Below are positions 4,496-12,004 of a stretch of 15,263 nt of DNA, piece by piece. The translations under genes and the position numbers were made by a program. The stretch's first letter is position 1. Every line of letters starts with the position of its first letter. The stretch spans positions 1 to 15,263 of the forward strand of contig JAFCEI010000008.1 of assembly GCA_017609245.1 (NCBI GenBank), in the 5' to 3' direction. Origin of the DNA: Candidatus Woesearchaeota archaeon. GTDB lineage: Archaea; Nanobdellota; Nanobdellia; Woesearchaeales; JAFCFN01. The notes beneath the pieces were generated by a model. That model was not told the DNA's origin. It saw only the letters and a list, made by a program, of their open reading frames with translations, and did not search any database.

Positions 4496-5380
4496 ATGGA
4501 AAAATCTCAACTAGAATCTTACACAAAAGCAGGAAAAATAGCTGGCCAGGTCAGAGAGTATGGAAAAAGCATGATCAAGCCAGGAGCTTCAGTGCTGGAA
4601 ATAGTTGAAAAAATAGAAGATAAAATAAAAGAGCTAGGCGGCGAGCCTGCATTTCCTGCTCAGATATCGTTAAACGAGACAGCTGCGCACTACTGTCCTG
4701 ATGAAAATGACAAGACAATCCTGAAAGATGAAGTTATTTGCCTGGATGTAGGTGTGAGTGTTGATGGATTTATTGGAGACACTGCATGCACTGTTGACTT
4801 AAGCGGCAATAATTCCAAGTTAGTTCTTGCGTCTGAAGAGGCCCTGAAAAATGCAATTGCCATCGTAAAGCCTGGCGTAAAAATCTGCGAAATAGGCAGA
4901 GTAATCAAAGAGACAATCACTGAGCACGGATTCAGGCCTGTAAAAAACCTCTCAGGCCACGGCCTGGACCAATACAATATTCATGATTTTCCGACAATCC
5001 CTAATTATGACAATGAAGATGATACAGAATTAGAAGAAAACCAGGTGATTGCCATAGAGCCTTTTGCAACAACAGGTATAGGGATGATCGGCGAAAAAGG
5101 TTTTGCAAATGTTTTTCAACTGGTTCAGATAAGGCCTGTCAGGAGCAGTATAACGCGCGAGGTTCTGGAAGAGATCGCATCTTATAATGGGATGCCGTTC
5201 ACATTAAGATGGCTCACAAAAAAATTTGGCATGAAAGCAAGATTTGCCATGAAAGAGCTGAAAAATCTTGAATGTATTAAAGAATATCCTCCTCTTGTTG
5301 AAAAATCTAATGGTCTGGTAAGCCAAGCAGAGCATACAATTCTTGTTAAAGAGAATCCTGTTGTTCTGACTGAAGTTTAG
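4496..5380 (+). CDS. map: Methionine aminopeptidase, type II
   Basis: 294 residues, the usual length of archaeal MetAP2. The enzyme removes the N-terminal Met from nascent proteins with a dinuclear metal centre. All five ligands are present: Asp84 (CLDVGVSVDG), Asp95 (FIGDTA), His155 (LSGHGLDQYNIH), Glu188 (AIEPFA) and Glu279 (QAEHTILV); His65 (AAHYCPD) is the substrate-contacting histidine. The insert at about 200-265, between the last two ligands, is the helical subdomain that separates type II from type I enzymes. Transcription is likely leaderless from the TATA box at 4465. The last 35 nt overlap the 3' end of the convergent gene at 5346-5588. Confidence 0.97.
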   Translation: MEKSQLESYTKAGKIAGQVREYGKSMIKPGASVLEIVEKIEDKIKELGGEPAFPAQISLNETAAHYCPDENDKTILKDEVICLDVGVSVDGFIGDTACTVDLSGNNSKLVLASEEALKNAIAIVKPGVKICEIGRVIKETITEHGFRPVKNLSGHGLDQYNIHDFPTIPNYDNEDDTELEENQVIAIEPFATTGIGMIGEKGFANVFQLVQIRPVRSSITREVLEEIASYNGMPFTLRWLTKKFGMKARFAMKELKNLECIKEYPPLVEKSNGLVSQAEHTILVKENPVVLTEV

Positions 5381-5588
5381 GCTTAATATATTCTTTTGCA
5401 AAGCTGTTCAGTTCAGAAACAATATATTCTATGCCTTCTGCATAAGGGTCTTTTCCAGGGTTATTCTTCTTGTAACTGTCCCTCACATCCAGCAGTTTTA
5501 ACAGAACACTATATGCAGGGATATTGTAGCCATCTCTTAGTTCAGCCAGTTTGTCTTTTATCAGATCTGTTTGTTCAGTTGTATGCAT
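5346..5588 (-). CDS. Hypothetical protein, 80 residues
   Basis: Not recognised. It starts 1 nt after the stop of the upstream gene (5590-6186), so the two are probably co-transcribed and translationally coupled. The sequence is hydrophilic and helical (for example TDLIKDKLAELRDGYNIPAYSVLLKLLDVR), without cysteines or membrane segments, and may form a small helical bundle. The 3' end overlaps the 3' end of map by 35 nt on the opposite strand. Real by operon logic; function unknown. Confidence 0.62.
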   Translation of the reverse strand: MHTTEQTDLIKDKLAELRDGYNIPAYSVLLKLLDVRDSYKKNNPGKDPYAEGIEYIVSELNSFAKEYIKPKLQSEQQDSL

Positions 5589-5589
5589 T

Positions 5590-6186
5590 TTAGTGTTTCA
5601 GATAAAGCTCTTTGTAAACTTCAATTGCAATGCGCTCAAGATTAGGACTAGAATAATTAAAACGATTATCTTTATATTGTTCCATTTTCTGCTCGCACCA
5701 CCAGCGTGTATTGGCCCTGTCCATGACTACCTCATTCATCTTGTCAACTTCCTTATCAGAGAGTTCACTGAGCAACTTTTTAATATCATCCTCGCTGTAA
5801 TTCTGCTCTTCTTCTTCAGTTACCTGTTTTTCAACTCCTTCTAACAATTCTTTCCAAAAAGGCTCATCTGCATGCCCTATCTTATAGAAATCGCTTGCTT
5901 TTGCACTCCTGAGGCTGAACATACAGTTTTTGTATTTTGGATCAGTAGTGCAAAATATAGGTTCTGGCACCTTTCCATCAGTTGCTCTGGGAAGCCTTGC
6001 AAGGCCGCAATACATAACGTCGATATTACTGTGATAACCTATTATTTGTTCAGGCACTTCTGAACCAGAATATCTCAGAATATCGCCTGGCTTAAATCCT
6101 TCCCATATATTCTCGCGGATATAATGTTCAAACTCTTTTTGAGCAAAATATTCAGTGAATTTGTTTACCAGTTTTGTTAAACTCAT
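5590..6186 (-). CDS. Hypothetical protein, 198 residues
   Basis: Not recognised. The start at 6186 is supported by a strong Shine-Dalgarno site GGAGG (6193-6197) 6 nt upstream. Residues 30-95 are probably beta-rich (FKPGDILRYSGS, EQIIGYHSNIDVMYCGLARL, EPIFCTTDPKYKNCMF) with Cys60, Cys79 and Cys88. Residues 110-198 are helical and acidic (EEEEQNYSEDDIKKLLSEL), with a short aromatic motif TRWWCEQK. No membrane segment or signal peptide. It is the first gene of a two-gene unit with the 80-residue gene. Confidence 0.72.
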   Translation of the reverse strand: MSLTKLVNKFTEYFAQKEFEHYIRENIWEGFKPGDILRYSGSEVPEQIIGYHSNIDVMYCGLARLPRATDGKVPEPIFCTTDPKYKNCMFSLRSAKASDFYKIGHADEPFWKELLEGVEKQVTEEEEQNYSEDDIKKLLSELSDKEVDKMNEVVMDRANTRWWCEQKMEQYKDNRFNYSSPNLERIAIEVYKELYLKH

Positions 6187-6192
6187 CTACAG

Positions 6193-6247
6193 CCTCCAAG
6201 AAATCACCCCTTATACTATCTACCTAAGAATTTAAAATATATAAAAC
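6193..6247 (-). promoter_or_regulatory. Promoter and ribosome binding site of the 198-residue gene
   Basis: An AT-rich TATA region at 6231-6247 (minus strand TTTTATATATTTTAAA) predicts a start near 6212. GGAGG at 6193-6197 is then a classical ribosome binding site in a leader of roughly 25 nt. Confidence 0.5.
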
Positions 6248-6254
6248 TTTCTTC

Positions 6255-6692
6255 TCAGTGCCAGATAAAATACCATGACAGGATTGCAATACCTAAATTG
6301 ATTACATAGATAAGCGGTATTCTCAGCTTTCCTAACCTTAACCAAGGATAATAATGGGCGAATCTTGGATTAAATTCAGACAACTTGACAACAGGATTTA
6401 CTACAAACCACATAAAATCCTCAATAACCATGCCAGAAAAAAAAGCACTAACTAAGATTCCAAATAGTCTAAAATCCCAGCCGCAGATTACCAAAGGCAG
6501 TGTCAAAAGAACAGGCCACATCACGAAGAACAAATAGAAGTGATATGCAGAAAGATAAAATCCTTTTAAGAGTTTGATTTTCCATCCTTGTTTCCCTTTT
6601 TCCCATGCATTCCTTCCTTCAACACAGGACTCCCACAGAGACATTGCAATCATTGCCGCATAAACCCACAAGAATATAAGTAAAACATTCAT
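6255..6692 (-). CDS. Multi-pass membrane protein of unknown function
   Basis: 145 residues with about four membrane segments: roughly 2-19, 46-70, 75-98 and 124-143. The stretch EDFMWFVVNPVVKL, followed by HYYPWLRLGKLRIP, is charged or aromatic and looks like a conserved loop. The ATG overlaps the hisS stop codon by 4 nt (ATGA at 6692-6689), so it is coupled to hisS; no functional link to histidyl-tRNA synthesis is evident. Family not recognised. Confidence 0.78.
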   Translation of the reverse strand: MNVLLIFLWVYAAMIAMSLWESCVEGRNAWEKGKQGWKIKLLKGFYLSAYHFYLFFVMWPVLLTLPLVICGWDFRLFGILVSAFFSGMVIEDFMWFVVNPVVKLSEFNPRFAHYYPWLRLGKLRIPLIYVINLGIAILSWYFIWH

Positions 6693-7948
6693 CTTAGATC
6701 ATCAATATTTATTTTCTCTTCCTCGCCTGTTTTCATGTCTTTAACAGTGACTTTTTTGTCTTTCAGATCTTTTTCACCGATTATCACAACCTTTTTTGCA
6801 TTGATTGCATTTGCATAGTCCAGCTGCCTTGACAAGTTTCTTTGCATCAGGTCAATCTCAACTGAATTTTCTTTTCTTAAGGCATCTGCAAGATTGATAG
6901 CATCTTTCATCACCTTCTCATTGATCGGTGCAATATAATAGTCAACACCTGATCCAGATTCAGGCCAGAGTTTCTTTTCTTTTAATATCAACTCTGTTGT
7001 TGCATCTCCCAATGCAAATCCAGTTGCAGGGCAGTCTTCACCATCTAATTGTTTCACCAGATCATCATATCTCCCGCCACCAAGTAAAGACCTTATCTTT
7101 TCATCCTTGTCAAAAGCCTCAAACACAGTTCCTGTATAATATGCCAACCCCCTTGCAGTAGAAAGGTCAATCTCCACAAACTTATCTTTTCCATAATCTT
7201 TCAATATATTCATGACAGCTTTTATCTCTTTCAAGCCTGCAGCTGCTGTTTCATTCAGACCTAATAAGCCAGTAATATCTTTTGTTCCGATTATCTTTCT
7301 TATATCTTTTACCTGTTCTAATGATAGTTTCAGCCTTGCCAATTCCTCGATCAGCTCTTTGTCTGTTATTTTTCTTGACTTGTCAATAAGCCTTATGACT
7401 TCTGGAATTGTTTTTTCGTCAATATTGCAGGATTCGATCAGTCCCTGAAGCAGTTTCCTGTTGTTCAGCTTTATCTTAAAATCATTTTTTGTCAACCCTA
7501 ATGCCAGTAAAGAGTCGATTGCCAAGGCAATGCATTCTGCATCTGCTTCTGGCTTGTCAGAACCAAATATCTCAACACCAAACTGATAAAATTCCCTTAG
7601 CCTGCCCTTTTGAGGCGCTTCATATCTCCACATCCTTGTCAGATAATACCATTTAACTGGCTTTGAAAGCTCTTTTTGCTTTGCAATAAACATTCGTGTG
7701 ATAGCAGGAGTCAGTTCAGGTCTTAGAGCCAAAGATTCATCGCCTTTTTGGGCCAGATTAAATACTTGCTCCTTGATCTCTGGTCCTGATTTTGCAACCA
7801 ATAAGCTTAAACTTTCAAATGCAGGCGACTCAACCTCTTTAAAACCATATTTTTCTGCAACAGTTTTCAGCCTATTAAAAACCTGTTTCCTGGCTTCTAA
7901 GTCCTCAGGATAAAAATCTCTTGTTCCTTTTGCTTTTTGGAATTTCAT
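6689..7948 (-). CDS. hisS: Histidyl-tRNA synthetase
   Basis: 419 residues, a normal length for a class II HisRS. It charges tRNA-His with histidine. Visible landmarks are KGTRDFYPED (7-16), LRPELTPAITRMF (75-87), the motif 2 block RMWRYEAPQKGRLREFYQFG (105-124), the histidine-specific RGLAYYTG (266-273), the glycine-rich LLGGGRYDDL (288-297) and motif 3 GFALGDATTEL (310-320). A C-terminal anticodon-binding domain covers about 335-419. Motif 3 has GDATTEL where many bacterial enzymes have GLERL. A TATA box 27 nt before the ATG predicts a leaderless transcript. A membrane protein gene follows with a 4-nt overlap. Confidence 0.97.
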   Translation of the reverse strand: MKFQKAKGTRDFYPEDLEARKQVFNRLKTVAEKYGFKEVESPAFESLSLLVAKSGPEIKEQVFNLAQKGDESLALRPELTPAITRMFIAKQKELSKPVKWYYLTRMWRYEAPQKGRLREFYQFGVEIFGSDKPEADAECIALAIDSLLALGLTKNDFKIKLNNRKLLQGLIESCNIDEKTIPEVIRLIDKSRKITDKELIEELARLKLSLEQVKDIRKIIGTKDITGLLGLNETAAAGLKEIKAVMNILKDYGKDKFVEIDLSTARGLAYYTGTVFEAFDKDEKIRSLLGGGRYDDLVKQLDGEDCPATGFALGDATTELILKEKKLWPESGSGVDYYIAPINEKVMKDAINLADALRKENSVEIDLMQRNLSRQLDYANAINAKKVVIIGEKDLKDKKVTVKDMKTGEEEKINIDDLR

Positions 7949-7969
7949 TAGGAAAATATATACTGGAGT

Positions 7970-7979
7970 ATTTATATAG
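7970..7979 (-). promoter_or_regulatory. TATA box of hisS
   Basis: On the minus strand the element is CTATATAAAT, centred 27 nt upstream of the ATG at 7948. The same 10-mer at the same distance precedes trmY. Confidence 0.65.
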
Positions 7980-8003
7980 TTTTTGATTATAGTTTTTGAT
8001 TAT
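7978..8003. repeat. Tandem 13-bp direct repeat between hisS and pyrG
   Basis: The unit agtttttgattat occurs twice without a gap (7978-7990 and 7991-8003). It lies between the two divergent promoters and touches the hisS TATA box. It may be a regulator site or a simple duplication. Confidence 0.6.
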
Positions 8004-8018
8004 AATAAAGTTTAAGAA
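8001..8018 (+). promoter_or_regulatory. TATA region of pyrG
   Basis: Two candidate elements, tataataaa (8001-8009) and tttaagaa (8011-8018), would give either a leader of about 9 nt or a leaderless start at the ATG at 8040. The sequence alone does not decide between them. Confidence 0.4.
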
Positions 8019-8039
8019 CTATCTCATGCTTCGATATTT

Positions 8040-9638
8040 ATGCTAAATAATGAGACCAAATGGGTGATAATCACTGGCGGCGTGTTGTCAGGGCTTGGCA
8101 AAGGCACTGCCACTGCTTCTATTGCGCGTCTCATTAAAAAAGATGTCAAGATCGTGACTGTAAAATGCGACGGTTATCTTAATTCTGATCCAGGCACCAT
8201 GAACCCCATTGAACACGGTGAGGTGTTTGTCTTGGATGATGGCGGAGAGGTCGATATGGATTTTGGCCATTATGAGAGATTTATGGACATCAGCTGCAAA
8301 TTTGATTGGAACCTGACATCTGGTAAGATATTCAATGCTGTTCTGGAAAAAGAGAGAAAAGGAGAATATCTTGGAAAAACTATCCAAATATTTCCGCATG
8401 TTATCAACGAGATCAAAAGCAGGCTTTATAAGATTGCAAAGCAGGAGCAGGCCGACATAATGATGGTGGAGATAGGAGGGACTGTCGGAGACATTGAAAA
8501 CTCGTGGTTTATAGAAGCTGTGAGGGAATTAAAAAAAGAGGTTGGCGCAAAAAATACGCTTTATATCCATCTGACATATGTGCCTTTCTTATCAGCAGTT
8601 GGCGAGGCAAAAACAAAGCCTGCACAGAGGGATCTTGCCCTGCTAAGGGAAAAAGGCATTTATCCAAATATCATAATCACCAGGTCAAAAGACATCCTGC
8701 CTGAAAAAGTGAAGAAAAAGCTGTCTTTGTTCTGCGATATAGACCAAAGATGCATAATCAGCAGCAAGGATGTCAGCACAATATATGACATCCCTATCAT
8801 ATTTGAGAAGCAGGGCTTGTTTGACATAATCAGCAGAAAGTTTGGGCTTGACGAGACTGCTGACCTTGACAAGTGGAAGCAGCTTGTTGAGAAGATAAAA
8901 AACCCTGGAAATCAAGTCAATATTGCCATCTGCGGAAAATATACAGCACTTAAAGACTCTTATGCAAGCATAATAGAAGCATTGATACATGCCGGAGCTC
9001 ATCTTGATACAAAAGTCAATCTTAGATGGCTTGAGACCACAGATATTGAGCAGGGAAGGCTGTCAGTCAATCAGGCTCTGGAAGGGGTCAAGGGGGTTAT
9101 CGTGCCCGGAGGGTTTGGCAAAAGAGGTGCTGAAGGCAAGATGGCGGTTATCAAACATGCAAGAGAAAACAATATTCCTTATCTTGGCCTATGTTTCGGA
9201 CTTCAATTAGCTGTAGTTGAGTTTGCAAGAAATGTCTGTGGACTTGATGATGCAAACAGCACTGAAGTAAATATTGACACAGAAAATCCGATCATCGATA
9301 TTATGCCTGAACAAAAAGAAGTCATGGATAAAGGCGGAACAATGAGGCTTGGAAAATATGAAGCTGAACTGATGCCTGGCACAAAAACTTATCAGATGTA
9401 TGGCTCTGCAAAAGTAAACGAAAGGCACAGGCACAGATATGAGGTCAACCCAGACTACCACAATATCCTAAAAGAAAAAGGATTGGTGCTGTCTGGCATG
9501 CATGGCGAACTGGTGGAGTTTATCGAGCTGCCAGAACATAAGTTTTTTATAGCAACACAGTCACATCCAGAATTCAAGTCAAGGCTTGAAAAGCCGGCAC
9601 CTTTATTCTATGAGTTTGTGAAAACCACACTAAATTAA
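8040..9638 (+). CDS. pyrG: CTP synthase
   Basis: 532 residues with both domains. It makes CTP from UTP, ATP and glutamine. The synthetase half has the P-loop GGVLSGLGKG (13-22), SDPGTMNPIEHGEVFVLDDG and the FGHYERFMD block. The nucleotide-binding KTKPAQ (about 191-196) keeps both Lys and the Gln, but the usual following HSV is RDL here. The C-terminal class I glutamine amidotransferase has GGFGKRGAEGK, the nucleophile Cys385 (LGLCFGLQ), and His509 with Glu511 (SHPEF). Divergent from hisS; it overlaps the convergent gene at 9635-10165 by 4 nt at the stop codons. Confidence 0.97.
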   Translation: MLNNETKWVIITGGVLSGLGKGTATASIARLIKKDVKIVTVKCDGYLNSDPGTMNPIEHGEVFVLDDGGEVDMDFGHYERFMDISCKFDWNLTSGKIFNAVLEKERKGEYLGKTIQIFPHVINEIKSRLYKIAKQEQADIMMVEIGGTVGDIENSWFIEAVRELKKEVGAKNTLYIHLTYVPFLSAVGEAKTKPAQRDLALLREKGIYPNIIITRSKDILPEKVKKKLSLFCDIDQRCIISSKDVSTIYDIPIIFEKQGLFDIISRKFGLDETADLDKWKQLVEKIKNPGNQVNIAICGKYTALKDSYASIIEALIHAGAHLDTKVNLRWLETTDIEQGRLSVNQALEGVKGVIVPGGFGKRGAEGKMAVIKHARENNIPYLGLCFGLQLAVVEFARNVCGLDDANSTEVNIDTENPIIDIMPEQKEVMDKGGTMRLGKYEAELMPGTKTYQMYGSAKVNERHRHRYEVNPDYHNILKEKGLVLSGMHGELVEFIELPEHKFFIATQSHPEFKSRLEKPAPLFYEFVKTTLN

Positions 9639-10165
9639 GGCACATTTATATAGATTATCTGAGGAGCGCCATATTGTTCTGCACCTTTGTTTACAATAAT
9701 TTTAAACGAATATAACCCTGATTCAGGCCTCAAGATTTTTACAAGTATTGCGATCTTTTTTTCTTCATTTTGCTCAAGCATAAATCCTTCTTCAACTGTC
9801 GTTTGTATTTCGTAATCATTTAGTGCACAAGGGCTCGGGTTTCCGTTTGTATCATAATATGTGCAAGAACTAATATTCAATGAAAAAGCATTGCTGTCTA
9901 ATTGTCTTTCAACATTCAGAACACCTAACCCAAACATTGCAGTGCCATCATCTATATTTTTTTTGTTCAAAGGTATTGCAACTAGGTCGCCCGATGCAAG
10001 ATAAGCTTCTATCTGTGATTCTGTTTCTGAGTCAAGCTGCAGCCTGACCTCTTCCGCATGTTTCAATGCTCTGTAAGAGACCATAAACCCTATGCTTAAT
10101 GCAGCTAATGCCAAGATAAGAATCACTACAAAGTTTATGCTTAATGAAAATGCTTTTTTGTTCAT
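9635..10165 (-). CDS. Membrane-anchored pilin-like protein with Ig-like domain (paralogue of 10519-11016)
   Basis: 176 residues. One N-terminal hydrophobic helix (about 8-30) with the start MNKKAFSLSINFVVILIL is followed by a linker helix and a beta-rich outer domain (about 60-176). The N-terminus resembles that of type IV pilin-like proteins, with a short basic leader before a long hydrophobic helix, but no certain prepilin cleavage site is seen. The block VERQLDSNAFSLNISSC aligns with ARQLAPNITSC of the protein at 10519-11016, so the two are paralogues; Cys101 and Cys113 may form a disulfide. It is the last of four closely spaced genes. A surface-structure role is inference. Confidence 0.75.
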   Translation of the reverse strand: MNKKAFSLSINFVVILILALAALSIGFMVSYRALKHAEEVRLQLDSETESQIEAYLASGDLVAIPLNKKNIDDGTAMFGLGVLNVERQLDSNAFSLNISSCTYYDTNGNPSPCALNDYEIQTTVEEGFMLEQNEEKKIAILVKILRPESGLYSFKIIVNKGAEQYGAPQIIYINVP

Positions 10166-10173
10166 TTTAAATC

Positions 10174-10302
10174 CTATGCTGCAACAGGCCGGTCAGTAAA
10201 TGTTTTTATATCTTTTTTTGAGTTCAGCCTTGCAATCCTATCATTGTTCAGAATAAAGTTCATATGAAGTGTGTATTGGTTGTCCCTTATCAAAGTGTTC
10301 AT
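10174..10302 (-). CDS. Small ORF, 42 residues, in the pilin-like operon
   Basis: It reads MNTLIRDNQYTLHMNFILN, continues with NDRIARLNSKKDIKTF and ends TDRPVAA. Its ATG overlaps the stop of the preceding 70-residue gene in an ATGA (10302-10299), and its stop is 8 nt before the ATG of the next gene. That packing and the lack of any other explanation for the 133-nt gap support a real gene. It has no membrane segment and no cysteine. Function unknown; it may be a cytoplasmic accessory of the neighbouring membrane proteins. Confidence 0.6.
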   Translation of the reverse strand: MNTLIRDNQYTLHMNFILNNDRIARLNSKKDIKTFTDRPVAA

Positions 10303-10511
10303 CTTAGGAATTCAAACTCCTTGATGATTAAGACCATGAACAAGATAAACACTATTGCTCCTGCCAGAACAATGTAAAGCCCTTCAGTCAGGTCACCAGA
10401 ATAAAGCTTCCAAAATCCAAAACCTGCCATAATTGTAGCTACCCATAAAAACTTGTCCATAACTAGTTTCATTACCTCAAACTCTTGGGCTTGGGTTAGG
10501 CGTTTTTTCAT
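10299..10511 (-). CDS. Small two-helix membrane protein, 70 residues
   Basis: A charged N-terminal helix (KKRLTQAQEFEVMKLVMDKF) precedes two membrane segments (about 21-38 and 44-64), and the protein ends KEFEFLR. The start codon lies 7 nt after the stop of the upstream pilin-like gene, and a 4-nt overlap links it to the 42-residue ORF. No family recognised. Its place between two secreted-type paralogues suggests an accessory membrane component. Confidence 0.72.
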   Translation of the reverse strand: MKKRLTQAQEFEVMKLVMDKFLWVATIMAGFGFWKLYSGDLTEGLYIVLAGAIVFILFMVLIIKEFEFLR

Positions 10512-10518
10512 CGTTTGT

Positions 10519-11016
10519 TTATGTTATTGTTATCGGCAGGTCAACTGTTTTAGTTGTTATTGTTGCATCTTCTTCAGTGAAATCAATTGACAATGAACAC
10601 AGATATCTTCCTGCTGCCTGACCTTTGGTTATATCAACAAGCATTGTAAAAATATCTGATTCTGCCTGTTCTATCTGTTTAGGATTTACCTGAACTCCAT
10701 CAATCACATCGCAACTAGTGATGTTAGGTGCAAGCTGTCTCGCCACACCTATATTATAAATATTCACTTTCAGACCGACTGTTTCTCCTGCTCCGCCAAC
10801 AAGTGTTTCAGGAGACAGCGTGATTGGAGTTGCTGCTGTAACTTTTGAAGGATCTGGAATTGATGCTTCCAGTTTCTCGAACTCTCCAACAACTCTTGTC
10901 TTTACCAACCTGACAGTATATAACCCTACACCTAACATTGCAATTGCAAGAATCAGAACAACAATCGCATTCATAGAAAGAGCTAAACCACCTCTTATAT
11001 TTCTTTTTGAAACCAT
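10519..11016 (-). CDS. Membrane-anchored pilin-like protein with Ig-like domain
   Basis: 165 residues. The basic leader MVSKRNIRGG precedes a hydrophobic helix (LALSMNAIVVLILAIAMLGV, 11-30), an arrangement like type IV pilin precursors with possible processing after Gly10; this is not certain. From residue 60 the protein is beta-rich with an Ig/CARDB-like look (LVGGAGETVGLKVNIYNIG ... GRYLCSLSIDF), and Cys102 and Cys140 may pair. It is paralogous to the protein at 9635-10165. A ribosome binding site GAGGTG at 11022-11027 fits the ATG at 11016. First gene of a four-gene unit. Confidence 0.78.
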   Translation of the reverse strand: MVSKRNIRGGLALSMNAIVVLILAIAMLGVGLYTVRLVKTRVVGEFEKLEASIPDPSKVTAATPITLSPETLVGGAGETVGLKVNIYNIGVARQLAPNITSCDVIDGVQVNPKQIEQAESDIFTMLVDITKGQAAGRYLCSLSIDFTEEDATITTKTVDLPITIT

Positions 11017-11021
11017 TATAA

Positions 11022-11067
11022 CACCTCTTTTTTTATTTTTTAAATATTATTTATAGTTATTATATAA
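11022..11067 (-). promoter_or_regulatory. Promoter and ribosome binding site of the pilin-like operon
   Basis: On the minus strand a TATA-like CTTATATAATA lies at 11057-11067 and GAGGTG at 11022-11027, 5 nt before the ATG. The leader would be about 20 nt. Confidence 0.5.
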
Positions 11068-11931
11068 GCAAGATTATTTATAAATGTTTTGGTAACCCTA
11101 CTTTTTTTCCTGAACACAACCTCTGTATGATGATAAGCAATCTCAACGCCCCTTGTTTTCTTTATAGTATCATATACCTGTTTTGTTACATCACTGGATA
11201 TCTCCTGAAGCCTTGTAGCAGGGGCAAAATATCTCACATGAACATTTACCCCGCTTGGCTGGAAATATGTCCTTGCATATGGCTGTGTTTTTGTCTTTTT
11301 GTCAATTTGCAGCATCAAGACATATCTTTATCGCCTTGTCCAGATTACTCTCATAGTCACCATTGTAACAACTTGATCAAGCACAAACTCATTCTGCAGA
11401 GTGTAATTGATGATATTCTGCTCAAATAAGACTGAATTAGGGATCATAATTGTTCTTCCAGAATTTTCCTCACTAGGCACGAGCCCGCCTATCTCATTAA
11501 TATATATGTGAGTCAATGTGATGTCAACAACATCGCCTTTGACAGCCCCGATGGTCACTCTGTCACCAATCTCAAAAGGCCTTTTGACCACGATCATAAA
11601 CCATGCAGCGATGCCTGTAATTGGCCTTTGTAAGGCCCATCCTATTGCTACAGATAATAGGCCAACACCTAACCCTAATGCAGTCCATGAAGCATGCAAA
11701 AACAAAACACCAGAGATCAAACATCCAGATATTTTCCATGATATTGAGATATCTTGTCATATTTGTATTGATACTTTTTGCAATCTTTTCTTATACTGGA
11801 TCATCAGATTTTTCTTGATAATCTTCAGAAGAATGCTAAACAAACTAAAGAAAAGAATTATAATAACCAAAGTTCTAAAAACAGGCATAAAGTTTCTGAT
11901 ATAATCTGCTATCTCAAAAAAAACTTGCCAT
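11040..11931 (-). pseudogene. mscS-like mechanosensitive channel, disrupted by an inversion and frameshifts
   Basis: Fragments of one MscS-family channel lie in order on the minus strand. The ATG at 11931 is followed by N-terminal membrane helices (EIADYIRNFMPVFRTLVIII). An inverted piece lies at about 11691-11800. The pore helix and beta domain are at 11328-11720 (GWALQRPITGIAAW, KRPFEIGDRV, IMIPNSVLFEQNIINYTL) and the C-terminal domain at 11040-11318 (ARTYFQPSGVNVHVRYFAPA). Lesions: an 8-A run at 11916-11923 with one base too many; the inversion, which brings a TGA at 11759-11757; a 1-nt loss near 11354-11357; a frameshift with about 8 codons missing near 11302-11308; and probably a lost A at 11102-11108 that removes the stop after FRKK. 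Intact homologues relieve hypo-osmotic shock. The promoter survives, so decay may be recent. Confidence 0.88.
11687..11804. other. Inverted segment within mscS
   Basis: On the plus strand about 11694-11803 reads HAKTKHQRSNIQIF, then SMILRYLVIFVLILFAIF and SYTGS, which is the missing second membrane helix of the minus-strand mscS. Turning the piece around joins IIKKNLM to KHAKTKHQ, and SYTGS to WTALGLG, in frame and without stops. The ends share only a 4-bp inverted repeat, ATGA 11687-11690 and TCAT 11801-11804. Confidence 0.85.
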
Positions 11932-11951
11932 CAATACCTAGTATTAAAAAG

Positions 11952-11962
11952 ATATTTAAATA
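11952..11962 (-). promoter_or_regulatory. TATA box of the mscS pseudogene
   Basis: The element atatttaaata is centred 26 nt before the ATG at 11931, matching the leaderless promoters of the window. It supports 11931 as the original start. Confidence 0.55.
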
Positions 11963-12004
11963 AGTTTTGTTTACACTCTATAATGCCAAAAAAAGGGATG
12001 TATT

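Noticed and set aside
5396..5844. Plus-strand ORFs opposite the 80- and 198-residue genes
   Set aside because: They are antisense shadows; the minus-strand genes have a ribosome binding site and tight operon spacing.
11757..11759. In-frame TGA in mscS as a recoded codon (selenocysteine or similar)
   Set aside because: The residues around it are the reverse-strand reading of the inverted segment and match nothing in MscS, so recoding is not needed.
11687..11804. The mscS inversion as a phase-variation switch
   Set aside because: The end repeats are only 4 bp and no invertase gene is present. Even in the flipped orientation the other frameshifts would keep the gene broken.
11621..11818. Plus-strand ORF with a convincing membrane helix, as an independent gene
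   Set aside because: The convincing part is the inverted piece of mscS; the upstream part of this ORF is antisense to mscS and has no start signal.
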